DNA of 48,408 nt from Pseudomonadota bacterium (GTDB taxonomy: Bacteria > Pseudomonadota > Gammaproteobacteria > Burkholderiales > Burkholderiaceae_E): NCBI GenBank assembly GCA_023388075.1, contig JAEWGX010000122.1:1-48408 (forward strand), read 5' to 3'. Under the pieces are notes generated by a model, which had not been told where the DNA came from, did no database searches, and saw nothing but the letters and a program-made list of their open reading frames with translations. Both the position numbers and the translations under genes were made by a program. Within the stretch, counting starts at the first letter, position 1. Each line of letters opens with the position of its first letter. Of the stretch, positions 7,884 through 16,649 are shown piece by piece.

Positions 7884-9473
7884 TCAATCCTTGCGGGTCA
7901 CCAGGCCGAAGTCCTCGGCTTCGCCCGGATCCGGATCGACCGAAGGGGCCCCATCCGGCCGCATGGGCAAGGCTGCCGGGCCGCTTGCCGCAGCAGCCGC
8001 TGTTGAAGGCGCGCCGGTGGCCGGGGGGCTCGAGCCAGCGGGCGCGCCGCCCTGAGATCCGCCGGCTTCCGCGCCCCCGGTGCGGGTCGCGAGCGCCCCG
8101 CCGGGCGACGGTGCCGCCCCCGGCCCGGGACCCGGGATGGCGCCAGGCGCAGCCGCCCGGGCGAGCGGGCCGGGAGCGGCATCGTCGTCGACGGCGGCCG
8201 CCTGGGGGCCTGCCGCGGGCTGCTGGCCGGATGCTGCCGCAGCGAGTGCCTGGGCGGACGGGGCTGCGGCGCCCGGAAGCGGCTGGTGCTCGCCCAGCGC
8301 GAGCCGCGCGGCCAGCCGGTACTGCTCGCTTGCGTCGCGCGGACGGTCGATCGCCTCGTAGAGCTGTGCCAGCGCGACCCGCGCCGACACGGAATCACCG
8401 GCGGCGATCGACCCGAGCAGGTAGGCCTCGGCCTTGCCCCACAGGCTCTCGGACGCACACACCCGGCCCAGCATTTCCAGCAGCTTCGGCTTGTCGCCAT
8501 GGCGGGTCCGCCAGCGCTCGAGCTGCTCCAGCCGCTGGCGAGGCGGCACCGCCGACATCGCACCGTAGGCCTCGACCGTAGCCTCGTCGTAGCCGGCATC
8601 CAGGATCGCCAGCGCGATCTTGCGCGCCTCGTCCGACGAGCCGGCCTGCGCCAGGGCGGCCACCGTCGGGGCGGCGAGCTCCGGCGACTTGCGTTCGTCG
8701 GCGCGCAGCGACTTCCACAGCTCGCGGATCGAGCGGGCGTCACCCTGGCGCTCGGCCAGCATCCGCTGGTAGGAGAGCAGTCGCAGCCGGGCCGCCTGCT
8801 CTTCGGAGAGGCGACCGCGGCGGCTGAGCTGGCGGGTGGTATCCAGCACCCGGTCCCAGCGGCCGGCCTGCTGGTAGGCGGTGAGCGCGGCTTCCAACGC
8901 CACCGGCTGCTGGGAACCTCCGGCGGCCATGCGGTCCACCGCATCGAGCGCGCGGTTGGGCTGGCGGTCGTCCAGCGCGAACTCCGCCTGCACCATGAGC
9001 GCGGCGGCCTGCGTCTCGCCGGCACCCGAGGCGTGGCGCACCCAGTCGTCGCGCCGTTGCGGCGCGCCGAGGCGATGCGCCGAACGCGCGGCCAACAGCG
9101 CCGCCGCGCCCTTGCCGTCGCGTTCGGTGCCGTACGCAAGCGCATTGGCCGCGAGCTTCTCGGCCCGGTCGTAGCGGCCTTCGATGAAGGACAGCACCGC
9201 GCCCTGGAGCGCGCGATGCGCGCGCTTCTCCCGGCGCCGCTCGCGGTAGTCCCGGATGCGCTGCGGGATCGAGAGCGTCCGGCCGATGGCGAGCAGCACG
9301 ACGTGGATGACGAAGAAGGCCACCACCGTCAGGATCAGCGCCATGTTGCTGGACAGCTCGATCCGGTAGGGCGGCCAGAGGATGGCGACGTTGCCGTGGT
9401 TGGAACGCAGCAGCAGCGCGAGCACCACCGCGCCCGCGAACGCAAGCAGCAGCCAGATTGCGTTGCGCAGCAT
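7884..9473 (-). CDS. hemY: HemY, haem-operon TPR membrane protein
   Basis: A 529-residue proteobacterial HemY, a membrane-anchored tetratricopeptide protein of the haem locus whose biochemical role is still unclear. It is unrelated to the Gram-positive oxidase of the same name. Two N-terminal membrane spans (about residues 1-21 and 40-65) are followed by a basic helical stretch and helical repeats to about residue 395. The last 130 residues are a Pro/Ala/Gly-rich low-complexity tail, longer than usual for the family and probably disordered. Its ATG shares a base with the hemDX stop (TGATG), so translation is likely coupled. It is the last gene of the algZ-algR-hemC-hemDX-hemY run. Confidence 0.92.
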   Translation of the reverse strand: MLRNAIWLLLAFAGAVVLALLLRSNHGNVAILWPPYRIELSSNMALILTVVAFFVIHVVLLAIGRTLSIPQRIRDYRERRREKRAHRALQGAVLSFIEGRYDRAEKLAANALAYGTERDGKGAAALLAARSAHRLGAPQRRDDWVRHASGAGETQAAALMVQAEFALDDRQPNRALDAVDRMAAGGSQQPVALEAALTAYQQAGRWDRVLDTTRQLSRRGRLSEEQAARLRLLSYQRMLAERQGDARSIRELWKSLRADERKSPELAAPTVAALAQAGSSDEARKIALAILDAGYDEATVEAYGAMSAVPPRQRLEQLERWRTRHGDKPKLLEMLGRVCASESLWGKAEAYLLGSIAAGDSVSARVALAQLYEAIDRPRDASEQYRLAARLALGEHQPLPGAAAPSAQALAAAASGQQPAAGPQAAAVDDDAAPGPLARAAAPGAIPGPGPGAAPSPGGALATRTGGAEAGGSQGGAPAGSSPPATGAPSTAAAAASGPAALPMRPDGAPSVDPDPGEAEDFGLVTRKD

Positions 9474-11920
9474 CAGGAGCGCTTCTCGCTGGCGGCGCGC
9501 GCTGCCTTCACCGCGCTCAGGGATTCGGACAGCGAAGGCAGCTCCACCGTCAGGGGTTGGGACTGAAGGCTCTGGAGCGTGGCGACCGCGGTCTTCACTT
9601 CGTGGCTGTCCATGTCGAAGAGGCCCTGCATCGACTCGACCACCCGCTCGATGTCCTTGCGAAACAGCGATCCGTGGCGGTTGATCAGATCGAGCCGGGC
9701 GTTCAGCAGCAGCAGCTTCAGGTTGTCGCGGGCGAGCGTTTTCTGCTCCGGCGAAAGCAGCAGGTTGTCCGGTTGGTCGACCCTCCGGATGGTGACGACC
9801 GAGCGGAACTCCTCGCGCACGGCCTGCAGGCTGGCGGACGCGCCATGCACGATGCGGGCCCAGAGCCGCTGCAGGAAGGCATCGGCGCCGGCGTCGGCGT
9901 CGGCAGCGGGACCGCCGGCCCCGGCGTCAGACGCCCCGGCGGGCTGCGTGGCCTGCGAGGCGGTGCCGTCGCCGACCGGGCCCTGTCCGGTCGCGGAATC
10001 GCCCGCAGGCGATGCCGCGGCAGGATCGGACGATGGCGCTGGCGAGGCAGGCACGGTGGGCGGTCCGCTGTCCCGCGGCGCGGACGGCGGCTGGTTCGCA
10101 TCCGCCAGCAGGGGCAGGCGGTCTACCCGGGCGATCACCTCGTCCAGCCTGGCTGCGAGCCGGGTGAGATCGATCTCGGGGAGGGCCTTCAGCCGCTCGA
10201 TGTCCGCGAGGACGAGACGCCGGGCGCCGACCGCGGCCGCGTGGTCGCTCTCCGCGAGACGACGCTCGGCGGCCTCCAAGGCGAGGATCGCTCCGCGCAC
10301 GTTGCCGTGCAGCTCGAGGTGCTGGCTTGCCGTCTGTACCGATTGCTCCGCCTCCACCAGCGCGCTGTCGCCGCGCGAGCGGGCGATCTCCTCGTAGAGC
10401 GTGGAGAGCTGTTCCTGCTGCGTGGAGGACTCGGCGATCTTCGCCTCCAGCGCCTTGCTGCGCGCCTGCAACTGATTCTGCGACTCGCGCAGCCCGCGGA
10501 GCTGGTCGTCCAGCTTCGCCGCGCGGGACTCGGCCTCCTGCACGCGCCGCGCGCTCTCGCGCTCGGCCTCGAGGAATCGCTGCTGCGCGTACCACCAGCC
10601 GGCGATCGCGAGCGCGATCAGAAGGAGCAGCAGCAGCGGCCCCCAGTAGCGCCCCGCGCTGCCGGGGCGGGCTGCGGCGGGCCCCGGCGGCTCGACGGGC
10701 GGGGAGGCGCGTGGCGGATCCGGCATGCGCGGCGCCGGGCTGGAGAACGGTGGCCGCGGAGCGTCGGCGGCGGAAGCCTTGGACGCGGCAGGCGCCGTTG
10801 TCGTCCCGGCAGGTGATGTCGCGGACGCAGCGGACGAGGCCGCGGGTGGCGTCGGCGATGTCGCGGACGGCGTCGGCGATGTCGCGGACGGTGGCGTCGG
10901 CGATGTCGCGGGTGCCGGGGACTGGGACGGCGACGGAGATGCCGACGGGGATGCGGGCGGAACCGCGGACGCGGCCGGTGCGGTGGCTCCTTCGCTCCCC
11001 CGGGTGACACCCGGATTGGCCGGGTCCTTCTGCTCGTCCGAACTCAAGAGTGGACCTTCCTTATTGTCGGCAACGGATGCCGGCGACGCGATGTCGGTCG
11101 GGCCGGGATATTGTAGCCGCAGCATGAGCGCGGCCCTGTCGTCGTAGGCTTCGACCCGGCGGAATCCGAGTCCCAGCGCATGCTCGCGCAGGGCCGGATG
11201 CGGCACGTGAAGCGGCTGGTCGAGCAACCATCCGGTCAGGTGCGCCGGCAGGCAGCGGACGAGTAGGTCGATCTGGCTCGCCGCACCCGCGACCCACGCG
11301 ACCCCCCTGCCCTCGCCGCGTGCCGACTCGATCGCCTCGAGCAGTGACGGGGGCGGGGCATCCTCGAGCGGCTGCGCTTCGTAGGCCGGCACCACGTCCA
11401 CCGAGTCGCTGACGGCGCGCAACGACTCGAGCCAGTGCAGGCGTCCATCGGGCCGGTTCAGCACCAGGACCCGCCCCACCCCTCCCAGCCTCTGCAGCGT
11501 GGCAACCAGGCGGGCCGCGTCGTGCGGCGGCCCGTCAGGGGCATCCACCTCGGGCCGGTCACCGAAGCAGGCCCGGAAGGCCTCGACGCTTGCCGGGCCA
11601 ACCAGCCCGGCCCGCGCCCTCTCCGGCCAGCCGATGCCGAGCTCGTCCATCTGCCGAGCCACCAGCCGGACCGCCGAGGGGCTCGGCAGCAGGACCCAGT
11701 CGTAGTCGCCGAGCCGCTCGAGCACCGGCTGCATCTGCGCGAGCGGCATGGGCGAAAGCCGCACCAGCGGCCAACGCAGCACGCGCAATCCCGCGGCGGC
11801 GAACTCGCGGGCGAGCGACTCGCCGCTCTCGACCGCCTGTGTCAGCACCACGTACGGAAGGGACGCCCTGCCGCCCGGAGCGCCGTCCGGGCGGCAGGGA
11901 GGCGATTCCCCGGCGGTCAT
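9473..11920 (-). CDS. hemD: HemDX fusion: uroporphyrinogen-III synthase joined to HemX
   Basis: An 815-residue fusion. Residues 1 to about 270 are uroporphyrinogen-III synthase, which closes hydroxymethylbilane to uroporphyrinogen III. Visible segments include YVVLTQAVESGESLA, WVLLPSPSAVRLV and VLVLNRPDGR. A long Pro/Ser/Thr/Ala linker (about 290-420) contains near-perfect seven-residue repeats such as TSPTPSA. Then comes one membrane span (YWGPLLLLLLIALAIAGWW, about 423-447), a coiled-coil segment rich in Gln/Glu/Arg, and the HemX periplasmic-type domain with RRVDQPDNLLLSPEQKTLA near the end. HemDX fusions are common in betaproteobacteria. It overlaps hemC upstream (ATGA) and hemY downstream (TGATG). 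Confidence 0.93.
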   Translation of the reverse strand: MTAGESPPCRPDGAPGGRASLPYVVLTQAVESGESLAREFAAAGLRVLRWPLVRLSPMPLAQMQPVLERLGDYDWVLLPSPSAVRLVARQMDELGIGWPERARAGLVGPASVEAFRACFGDRPEVDAPDGPPHDAARLVATLQRLGGVGRVLVLNRPDGRLHWLESLRAVSDSVDVVPAYEAQPLEDAPPPSLLEAIESARGEGRGVAWVAGAASQIDLLVRCLPAHLTGWLLDQPLHVPHPALREHALGLGFRRVEAYDDRAALMLRLQYPGPTDIASPASVADNKEGPLLSSDEQKDPANPGVTRGSEGATAPAASAVPPASPSASPSPSQSPAPATSPTPPSATSPTPSATSPTPPAASSAASATSPAGTTTAPAASKASAADAPRPPFSSPAPRMPDPPRASPPVEPPGPAAARPGSAGRYWGPLLLLLLIALAIAGWWYAQQRFLEAERESARRVQEAESRAAKLDDQLRGLRESQNQLQARSKALEAKIAESSTQQEQLSTLYEEIARSRGDSALVEAEQSVQTASQHLELHGNVRGAILALEAAERRLAESDHAAAVGARRLVLADIERLKALPEIDLTRLAARLDEVIARVDRLPLLADANQPPSAPRDSGPPTVPASPAPSSDPAAASPAGDSATGQGPVGDGTASQATQPAGASDAGAGGPAADADAGADAFLQRLWARIVHGASASLQAVREEFRSVVTIRRVDQPDNLLLSPEQKTLARDNLKLLLLNARLDLINRHGSLFRKDIERVVESMQGLFDMDSHEVKTAVATLQSLQSQPLTVELPSLSESLSAVKAARAASEKRS
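10851..10916. repeat. 21-bp tandem repeat within the hemDX linker
   Basis: Copies of GTCGGCGATGTCGCGGAC begin at 10851 and 10872, with a third, diverged copy at 10896 (steps of 21 and 24 bases). They encode the repeated TSPTPSA linker. The in-frame unit means copy-number change would alter linker length without breaking the gene. Confidence 0.8.
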
Positions 11921-12879
11921 CCGCCCAGCATGGCCGCCACGCGATCGCCGAGCTCGCGCGCCTGCTCCGGCGTCGCGATCGGCGCCTGCAGGCTCGCGCG
12001 CCGGATCCGACCGCCGTCGACCTCGAGCAGCGCATCGATGCGCAACTCGCCACCGGGCACCGCGCGAGCGTAGGCGGCTAGCGGCGTGCGGCAGTTGCCG
12101 CCGAGCCGGCGGGACACTGCGCGCTCGGCCTCCGCGTCCAGCCGGGTCGGCGCATGCTCCAGGAAGGCGAGCGCGCGCTTGACTGCGAGCGCATCGCCTC
12201 GCACCTCGATTCCGAGCACGCCCTGCCCCGGTGCCGGGAGCGACTCCTCCGGTGTCAGCAGCTTGCGGATCCGGGCGGCAAGGCCCAGCCGCTTCAGCCC
12301 GGCGGCCGCGAGGACGATCGCGTCGTAGCCACCCGCGTCGAGCTTGGCCAGCCGAGTGTCCAGGTTGCCGCGCAGCGGCTCGATGCGCAGCTTCGGGAAG
12401 CGCTCGCGCAGTTGAGCCGCACGCCGCAGGCTCGAGGTGCCGACGATGCCGCCTGCGGGCAACGCCTCCAAGTCCGCGAACCGATTGGACACGAACGCAT
12501 CGCGCGGATCGGCGCGTTCGAGCACGCAGGCCAGCTCGAACGGCTCGGGAAGCTCCATCGGCACGTCCTTGAGCGAATGCACCGCGAGCTCGGCGCGCCC
12601 ATCCAGGAGCGCAACCTCCAGCTCCTTGGTGAAGAGCCCCTTGCCACCCACCTGCGCGAGCGGCCGGTCCTGGATCTGGTCGCCTCGTGTCGTCATGCCG
12701 AGCAGCTCGACCGCGCAGGCGGGATAGCGCGCGCGCAGCAGGTCCGCGACGTGCCGGGCCTGCCAGAGTGCAAGCCGGCTCTCCCGGGTGGCGATCCTGA
12801 GGGTGGCCGGGTCGGGCGCCGCGCCGGCGCTCCCCGCGCCGGGCTGCGTCAGCTCACCAGCCCCTTGACGATCGACCAT
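11917..12879 (-). CDS. hemC: hydroxymethylbilane synthase (porphobilinogen deaminase)
   Basis: A 320-residue cytosolic enzyme that polymerises four porphobilinogens to hydroxymethylbilane. It shows LRIATRESRLALWQARHVA, TTRGDQIQDRPLAQVGGKG, HSLKDVPMELP and, near the C-terminus, LGGNCRTPLAAYA, whose cysteine carries the dipyrromethane cofactor. Only one ATG is available before the conserved start, so the gene overlaps the algR stop by 31 bases. That leaves about 25 extra Ala/Gly-rich residues ahead of the domain. Product and substrate pass directly to the HemD part of the next, overlapping gene. Confidence 0.95.
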   Translation of the reverse strand: MVDRQGAGELTQPGAGSAGAAPDPATLRIATRESRLALWQARHVADLLRARYPACAVELLGMTTRGDQIQDRPLAQVGGKGLFTKELEVALLDGRAELAVHSLKDVPMELPEPFELACVLERADPRDAFVSNRFADLEALPAGGIVGTSSLRRAAQLRERFPKLRIEPLRGNLDTRLAKLDAGGYDAIVLAAAGLKRLGLAARIRKLLTPEESLPAPGQGVLGIEVRGDALAVKRALAFLEHAPTRLDAEAERAVSRRLGGNCRTPLAAYARAVPGGELRIDALLEVDGGRIRRASLQAPIATPEQARELGDRVAAMLGG

Positions 12880-13655
12880 TGGCGACGGCTGACCGGCAGC
12901 CGATCCGGCACCTCGCGCAGCACCACCTGCCAGTACGGATCCCCGGCCTCGCCTTCACCCGTGGGCGTGACCCGCTCGAAACCGGCGATGGAGGGCCGGG
13001 CCACCAGCGCGTTGCGGTGAATCCGCACGAAGCGGTCGTTGAACTCGTCCTCCAGCGAAGTGAGCGATTCCTCGATCAGGTATTCCCGCTCCCGTGTGCG
13101 GACGGTGATGTACTTCAGCTCCGCCTTGAGGTAGATCACCTGCTCCAGCGGCACCAGGATCACGCGGCCACGCTCGTGCACCGAGAGATGGCGCCGGCGG
13201 GTGTTGGTCGCCTTGGCCAGCGCGTCGATCGCATCCAGGTGCTCCGACGGCATCAGGGTCCGGGCACGCACCAGCGCGGCCAGCAGCCGCTGTCCGCGGA
13301 CCGGCTTCAGCAGGTAGTCCAGCGCGTTGACCTCGAAGGCGTCGACCGCGAACTCGTCGAAGGCGGTGACGAAGATCATCAGCGGCATCGGCTTGGGATC
13401 GTCGCTGTCGCCTTCGCCGGCTCGCGCCGAGATATGGCGCGCGAGCTCGATGCCGGTCATGCCGGGCATCTGCACGTCCATCAGCACGATCTGCGGCCGC
13501 TGCGATTCGATCTGGGCAAGGGCCTCCGGCGCGTTGGCCGCCTCGCCCACGATGCGGTGCGGGAACTCCGGCGCGAGGTCCGCCAGAACCTCCCGGAGGC
13601 GAGCGCGAGCAGGAGGCTCGTCGTCAACGATCAGGATTGAAGTGGCGTCTGACAT
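12849..13655 (-). CDS. algR: LytTR-family response regulator, AlgR-like
   Basis: A 268-residue two-domain regulator. The receiver domain (about 1-125) has acidic residues DDE at 11-13, phospho-acceptor Asp60 in IVLMDVQMPG and Lys in LLKPVRG. The C-terminal LytTR DNA-binding domain (about 160-262) includes VIYLKAELKYITVRT, SLTSLEDEFNDRFVRIHRN and the ending LPVSRRQ. Family members such as Pseudomonas AlgR control surface and virulence functions. The gene overlaps the sensor gene by 32 bases and hemC by 31, making a tightly packed operon with the haem genes. Confidence 0.93.
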   Translation of the reverse strand: MSDATSILIVDDEPPARARLREVLADLAPEFPHRIVGEAANAPEALAQIESQRPQIVLMDVQMPGMTGIELARHISARAGEGDSDDPKPMPLMIFVTAFDEFAVDAFEVNALDYLLKPVRGQRLLAALVRARTLMPSEHLDAIDALAKATNTRRRHLSVHERGRVILVPLEQVIYLKAELKYITVRTREREYLIEESLTSLEDEFNDRFVRIHRNALVARPSIAGFERVTPTGEGEAGDPYWQVVLREVPDRLPVSRRQWSIVKGLVS

Positions 13656-14775
13656 CTCGGCGTCGTCTCTCTTTGCGGTAGGGGAACTCGAGGTGCAACC
13701 GGAAGCGATCTCCCTGGGGCCCGGTCTTGAGCTCGGCTTCCATATCGTACAGCAGCATCAGGCGCTCCCGTACATTGGAGAGCGCCATCTGGTTCCCCGG
13801 TCGCACCGCGGGTGTTGCAGAAATGGGATTGTCGATCTCCACCCGAACGCGATCCCCGGGTCGAGTGATGCGGATCGCGATCACGCCCTCGTCGACCCGC
13901 GGCTCGATGCCGTGATGGATGGCGTTCTCCAGGAGGGGCTGCAGCAGCAGCGACGGCAGCAGCGCGTCCCCGGGCATCTCCTCGATGTCCCACACCACCT
14001 TCAATCGATTGGAAAGCCGCAGCTGCTCGATCGCGAGGTATTCCTTGCAGGTGATCACTTCATCGTCGAGCGGCACCAGCTCGCGGGCGTCGCGCATGAA
14101 GACGCGAAAGAGATCGGCGAGATTCTCCAGCGTGTGCTCGGCAAGTCGCGGGTCCGTCCTGATCAGCCCGAGCACCGTATTGAGGCTGTTGAAGAGAAAG
14201 TGTGGCCGGATGCGAGCCTGCAGCGCCTGCAGCCTCGCCTCGGAGAACGAGGGCGCGTAGGCGCGGGCGCGCAGGCGGAAGTACTCGTACATGGCGGCGG
14301 CGATCGCAGCCGCGACGATCGCACGGCTGACCACCCAGAGCGCGACGCTCTGCCCCGCCGCATCCACCTGAAGCGAGACGCTCGCGAGCAGCCAGGCGAC
14401 GAGCGCCGTGATCAGCGCCGGGACCAGCAGCCCGACTGTCCACTGCACCGCCTGGCTCTGGCCGTTGCTCCACTTGCGCACGACGCAGAGCGCGGCGAGC
14501 GAGAGCAGCAGCGTCGGTTCGAGCACGAGGGCGAAGCCGAGAAGGCGCGGCCAGATGGCGGCCACGTCCGGGGCGAGTGCGATCGCGACGACGACGGCCG
14601 CGACGTTGAGGATCACGATGGCGCGCAGGCAGACGCCGATGTTGCAGCAGTCCGGCACCACCGGCGCCGGCGCGCCCTCCGTCTGGCGTCGGGCCTTTCC
14701 GGTTGCCCCCGCGGCGCCGGGCCCGACCGTCTCCTTATAATCCTTGCCGACGCCCTCTGCTTTGGCTTGCTCCAT
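13624..14775 (-). CDS. algZ: LytS-type sensor histidine kinase, AlgZ/FimS-like
   Basis: A 383-residue membrane sensor kinase. Four hydrophobic spans lie between about residues 45 and 165. They are followed by the His_kinase domain with IRPHFLFNSLNTVLGLI, where His192 is the likely phosphorylation site, and a GHKL ATPase domain with LLLQPLLENAIHHGI and the later SNVRERLMLLY. The N-terminal PDCCNIGVCLRAIVI matches the cysteine-containing start of AlgZ proteins. It pairs with the overlapping LytTR regulator downstream. Its start codon is only 12 bases from that of divergent argH. Confidence 0.92.
   Translation of the reverse strand: MEQAKAEGVGKDYKETVGPGAAGATGKARRQTEGAPAPVVPDCCNIGVCLRAIVILNVAAVVVAIALAPDVAAIWPRLLGFALVLEPTLLLSLAALCVVRKWSNGQSQAVQWTVGLLVPALITALVAWLLASVSLQVDAAGQSVALWVVSRAIVAAAIAAAMYEYFRLRARAYAPSFSEARLQALQARIRPHFLFNSLNTVLGLIRTDPRLAEHTLENLADLFRVFMRDARELVPLDDEVITCKEYLAIEQLRLSNRLKVVWDIEEMPGDALLPSLLLQPLLENAIHHGIEPRVDEGVIAIRITRPGDRVRVEIDNPISATPAVRPGNQMALSNVRERLMLLYDMEAELKTGPQGDRFRLHLEFPYRKERRRRDVRRHFNPDR
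14736..14741 (+). promoter_or_regulatory. possible -10 element for argH
   Basis: A perfect TATAAT occurs within the algZ 5' coding end, 46 bases before the argH ATG. The -35 region is poor, so confidence is modest. It implies that the argH promoter overlaps the start of algZ. Confidence 0.35.
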
Positions 14776-14787
14776 CGGGACCGGATT

Positions 14788-16191
14788 ATGACAGAACAGT
14801 TCAGCAACAAGGACAAGGCGTGGTCAGGGCGCTTCTCGGAGCCGGTCGCCGAGCTGGTCAAGCGCTACACCGCCTCCGTCGACTTCGACCAGCGGCTCGC
14901 GCAGGTGGATATCACCGGCTCGCTCGCCCATGCGGAGATGCTGGCCCACGTCGGCATCCTCTCGCAGTCGGACCTCGGCAGCATCCGCGAGGGCTTCGCC
15001 ACCATCCAGTCCGAGATCGCGAGCGGCGCCTTCCAGTGGTCGGTGGACCTGGAGGACGTGCATCTCAACATCGAGCGTCGCCTGACCGAGCTCGTGGGCG
15101 AGCCGGGCAAGCGCCTGCACACCGCGCGCTCGCGCAACGACCAGGTCGCGACCGACATTCGGCTCTGGCTGCGCGAGACCATCGACTCGAGCCTCGCGTC
15201 CCTGCGCGCGCTGCAGTCGGCGCTGGTCGAGCTGGCGCAAGGGCATGCCGACACCATCATGCCCGGCTTCACGCACCTGCAGGTGGCGCAGCCGGTGACC
15301 TTCGGCCACCACCTGCTTGCCTATGTCGAGATGCTCGCCCGCGACGAGGAGCGCCTGCTGGACTGCCGGCGCCGGGTCAATCGCCTGCCGCTCGGCGCGG
15401 CCGCGCTGGCGGGCACCTCGTTTCCGATCGACCGCGAGCGGGTCGCGCGCACGCTCGGGTTCGAAGCGGTCTGCGCCAACTCGCTCGACGCGGTCTCGGA
15501 CCGCGACTTCGCGATCGAGTTCTGCGCCGCCGCGAGCCTGGTGATGATGCACCTCTCGCGCTTTTCCGAAGAGCTGATCCTGTGGATGTCGCCGCGGGTC
15601 GGCTTCATCGATCTCGCCGACCGCTTCTGCACCGGCTCCTCCATCATGCCGCAGAAGAAGAATCCCGACGTGCCCGAGCTTGCCCGCGGCAAGACCGGCC
15701 GGGTCTACGGCCACCTCGTCGGGCTGCTCACGCTCATGAAGGGACAGCCCCTCGCGTACAACAAGGACAACCAGGAAGACAAGGAGCCGCTCTTCGACAC
15801 GGCGGACACGCTGCTCGCGACGCTGCGCATCTTCGCCGACATGGCGGGCGGCCTCCGGGTGAACGCGGGGCGCATGCGCGAAGCCGCCGCGGAGGGATTC
15901 TCCACCGCCACCGACCTGGCCGACTACCTGGTGAAGAAGGGCCTGCCGTTTCGCGACGCGCACGAGGCCGTGGCGCAGGCGGTGCGCGCGGCGGCAGGAC
16001 GCGGCGTCGACCTCGCGCAACTGCCGCTGGAAGAGCTGCGCGCCTTCAGCCCGCTGATCGAGCAGGACGTCGCGGCGGTGCTGACGCTGGACGGGTCGGT
16101 TGCCGCCCGCAACCACCTGGGTGGCACCGCGCCGGATCGGGTTCGGGCGGAGGCTGCGCGCCATCGGCAGCGGCTGGCCTCGATCGACTGA
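14788..16191 (+). CDS. argH: argininosuccinate lyase
   Basis: The last enzyme of arginine synthesis, splitting argininosuccinate to arginine and fumarate. The protein is 467 residues from the ATG at 14788, which gives the typical KAWSGRFSEP start. The reading frame is open for 1.4 kb upstream, but that part is antisense to algR and algZ. The fumarase/lyase signature SSIMPQKKNPD is intact, as are LHTARSRNDQ and HLQVAQPVT. It diverges from algZ with 12 bases between start codons. A 458-base leader region to the next gene follows. Confidence 0.97.
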   Translation: MTEQFSNKDKAWSGRFSEPVAELVKRYTASVDFDQRLAQVDITGSLAHAEMLAHVGILSQSDLGSIREGFATIQSEIASGAFQWSVDLEDVHLNIERRLTELVGEPGKRLHTARSRNDQVATDIRLWLRETIDSSLASLRALQSALVELAQGHADTIMPGFTHLQVAQPVTFGHHLLAYVEMLARDEERLLDCRRRVNRLPLGAAALAGTSFPIDRERVARTLGFEAVCANSLDAVSDRDFAIEFCAAASLVMMHLSRFSEELILWMSPRVGFIDLADRFCTGSSIMPQKKNPDVPELARGKTGRVYGHLVGLLTLMKGQPLAYNKDNQEDKEPLFDTADTLLATLRIFADMAGGLRVNAGRMREAAAEGFSTATDLADYLVKKGLPFRDAHEAVAQAVRAAAGRGVDLAQLPLEELRAFSPLIEQDVAAVLTLDGSVAARNHLGGTAPDRVRAEAARHRQRLASID

Positions 16192-16321
16192 TGCGCAGCC
16201 GCGGCGTCGCCGCGATGCCGCAATGCAGCGACTCGCCCCGTCGGGAAATCCCGGGGGTATCTGGGAGCCCTCCGCCCGGCGGTCGGCGGAATCGCCGCTG
16301 TAGCAATGCCGATGCGGTGGG

Positions 16322-16327
16322 TATAAT
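16322..16327 (+). promoter_or_regulatory. candidate promoter -10 of the CNNM/CorC leader
   Basis: TATAAT at 16322-16327 stands out in very GC-rich DNA. A start near 16334 would give a leader of about 316 bases. The -35 at 17 bases (TGTAGC) is weak, so an activator or an alternative sigma contact might be needed. Confidence 0.45.
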
Positions 16328-16649
16328 CGCGCCTATCTTCAGCCCTGCTCGGACCTGGCCCGAAGGGATGCCGCGGGAGTCACGCGGCGCGCTTCGTGAC
16401 CGCCGGTCCGTCCGAATGATAGAGCCCGAGCAAGACCCTGAGCCTCGACCGCATCCGCGGTACAGCAAACAAGACCACCCCGCCCCGCCTGCAGCGGCCC
16501 TGCCGCCCTCCAGTCGCGTTCGCATGCGACGACCCCCTCACCGACCTGCCGTCCGTCGCCGCGCGCTGATGCTGCCGGTACCCGCGCGGCCACCGGGAGC
16601 CGCCGGGTCCCTGGGGCACCGGGCCCGACGCATGCCGGCAGCCTGAGCG
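16328..16649 (+). promoter_or_regulatory. long structured leader of the CNNM/CorC gene
   Basis: The argH to transporter gap (16192-16649) is long for this compact genome. Past the -10 element it holds two hairpins that cannot coexist: GCCGCG 16370-16375 with CGCGGC 16383-16388, and GTCACG 16379-16384 with CGTGAC 16395-16400. Then comes a proline-rich upstream reading frame. Its early part (about 16430-16505) is C-rich and G-poor, as in Rho-utilisation sites. No known riboswitch class was recognised. A short hairpin at 16200-16214 just after argH has no T-tract. Confidence 0.5.
16416..16646 (+). CDS. proline-rich upstream ORF, possible Mg2+-sensing leader peptide
   Basis: A 76-codon frame starts MIEPEQDPEPRPHPRYSK and ends three bases before the transporter start (TGAgcgATG). 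The N-terminus alternates acidic residues with proline. It is followed by arginine-rich and Pro-rich segments, with about 18 prolines in all. Acidic/proline starts destabilise the translating ribosome at low Mg2+ in E. coli and Salmonella mgtL (which begins MEPDPTPLP and is followed by RRR). That function here is inference. An in-frame ATG at 16368 would add 16 residues. Neither start has an ideal ribosome site, and the frame belongs to a longer open stretch inside argH, so chance coding in GC-rich DNA remains possible. Confidence 0.45.
   Translation: MIEPEQDPEPRPHPRYSKQDHPAPPAAALPPSSRVRMRRPPHRPAVRRRALMLPVPARPPGAAGSLGHRARRMPAA

Noticed and set aside
16192..16415. Known riboswitch (Mg2+ M-box or yybP-ykoY Mn2+ class) upstream of the CNNM gene
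   Set aside because: I could not find the conserved core elements of either class; the leader-peptide reading fits better.
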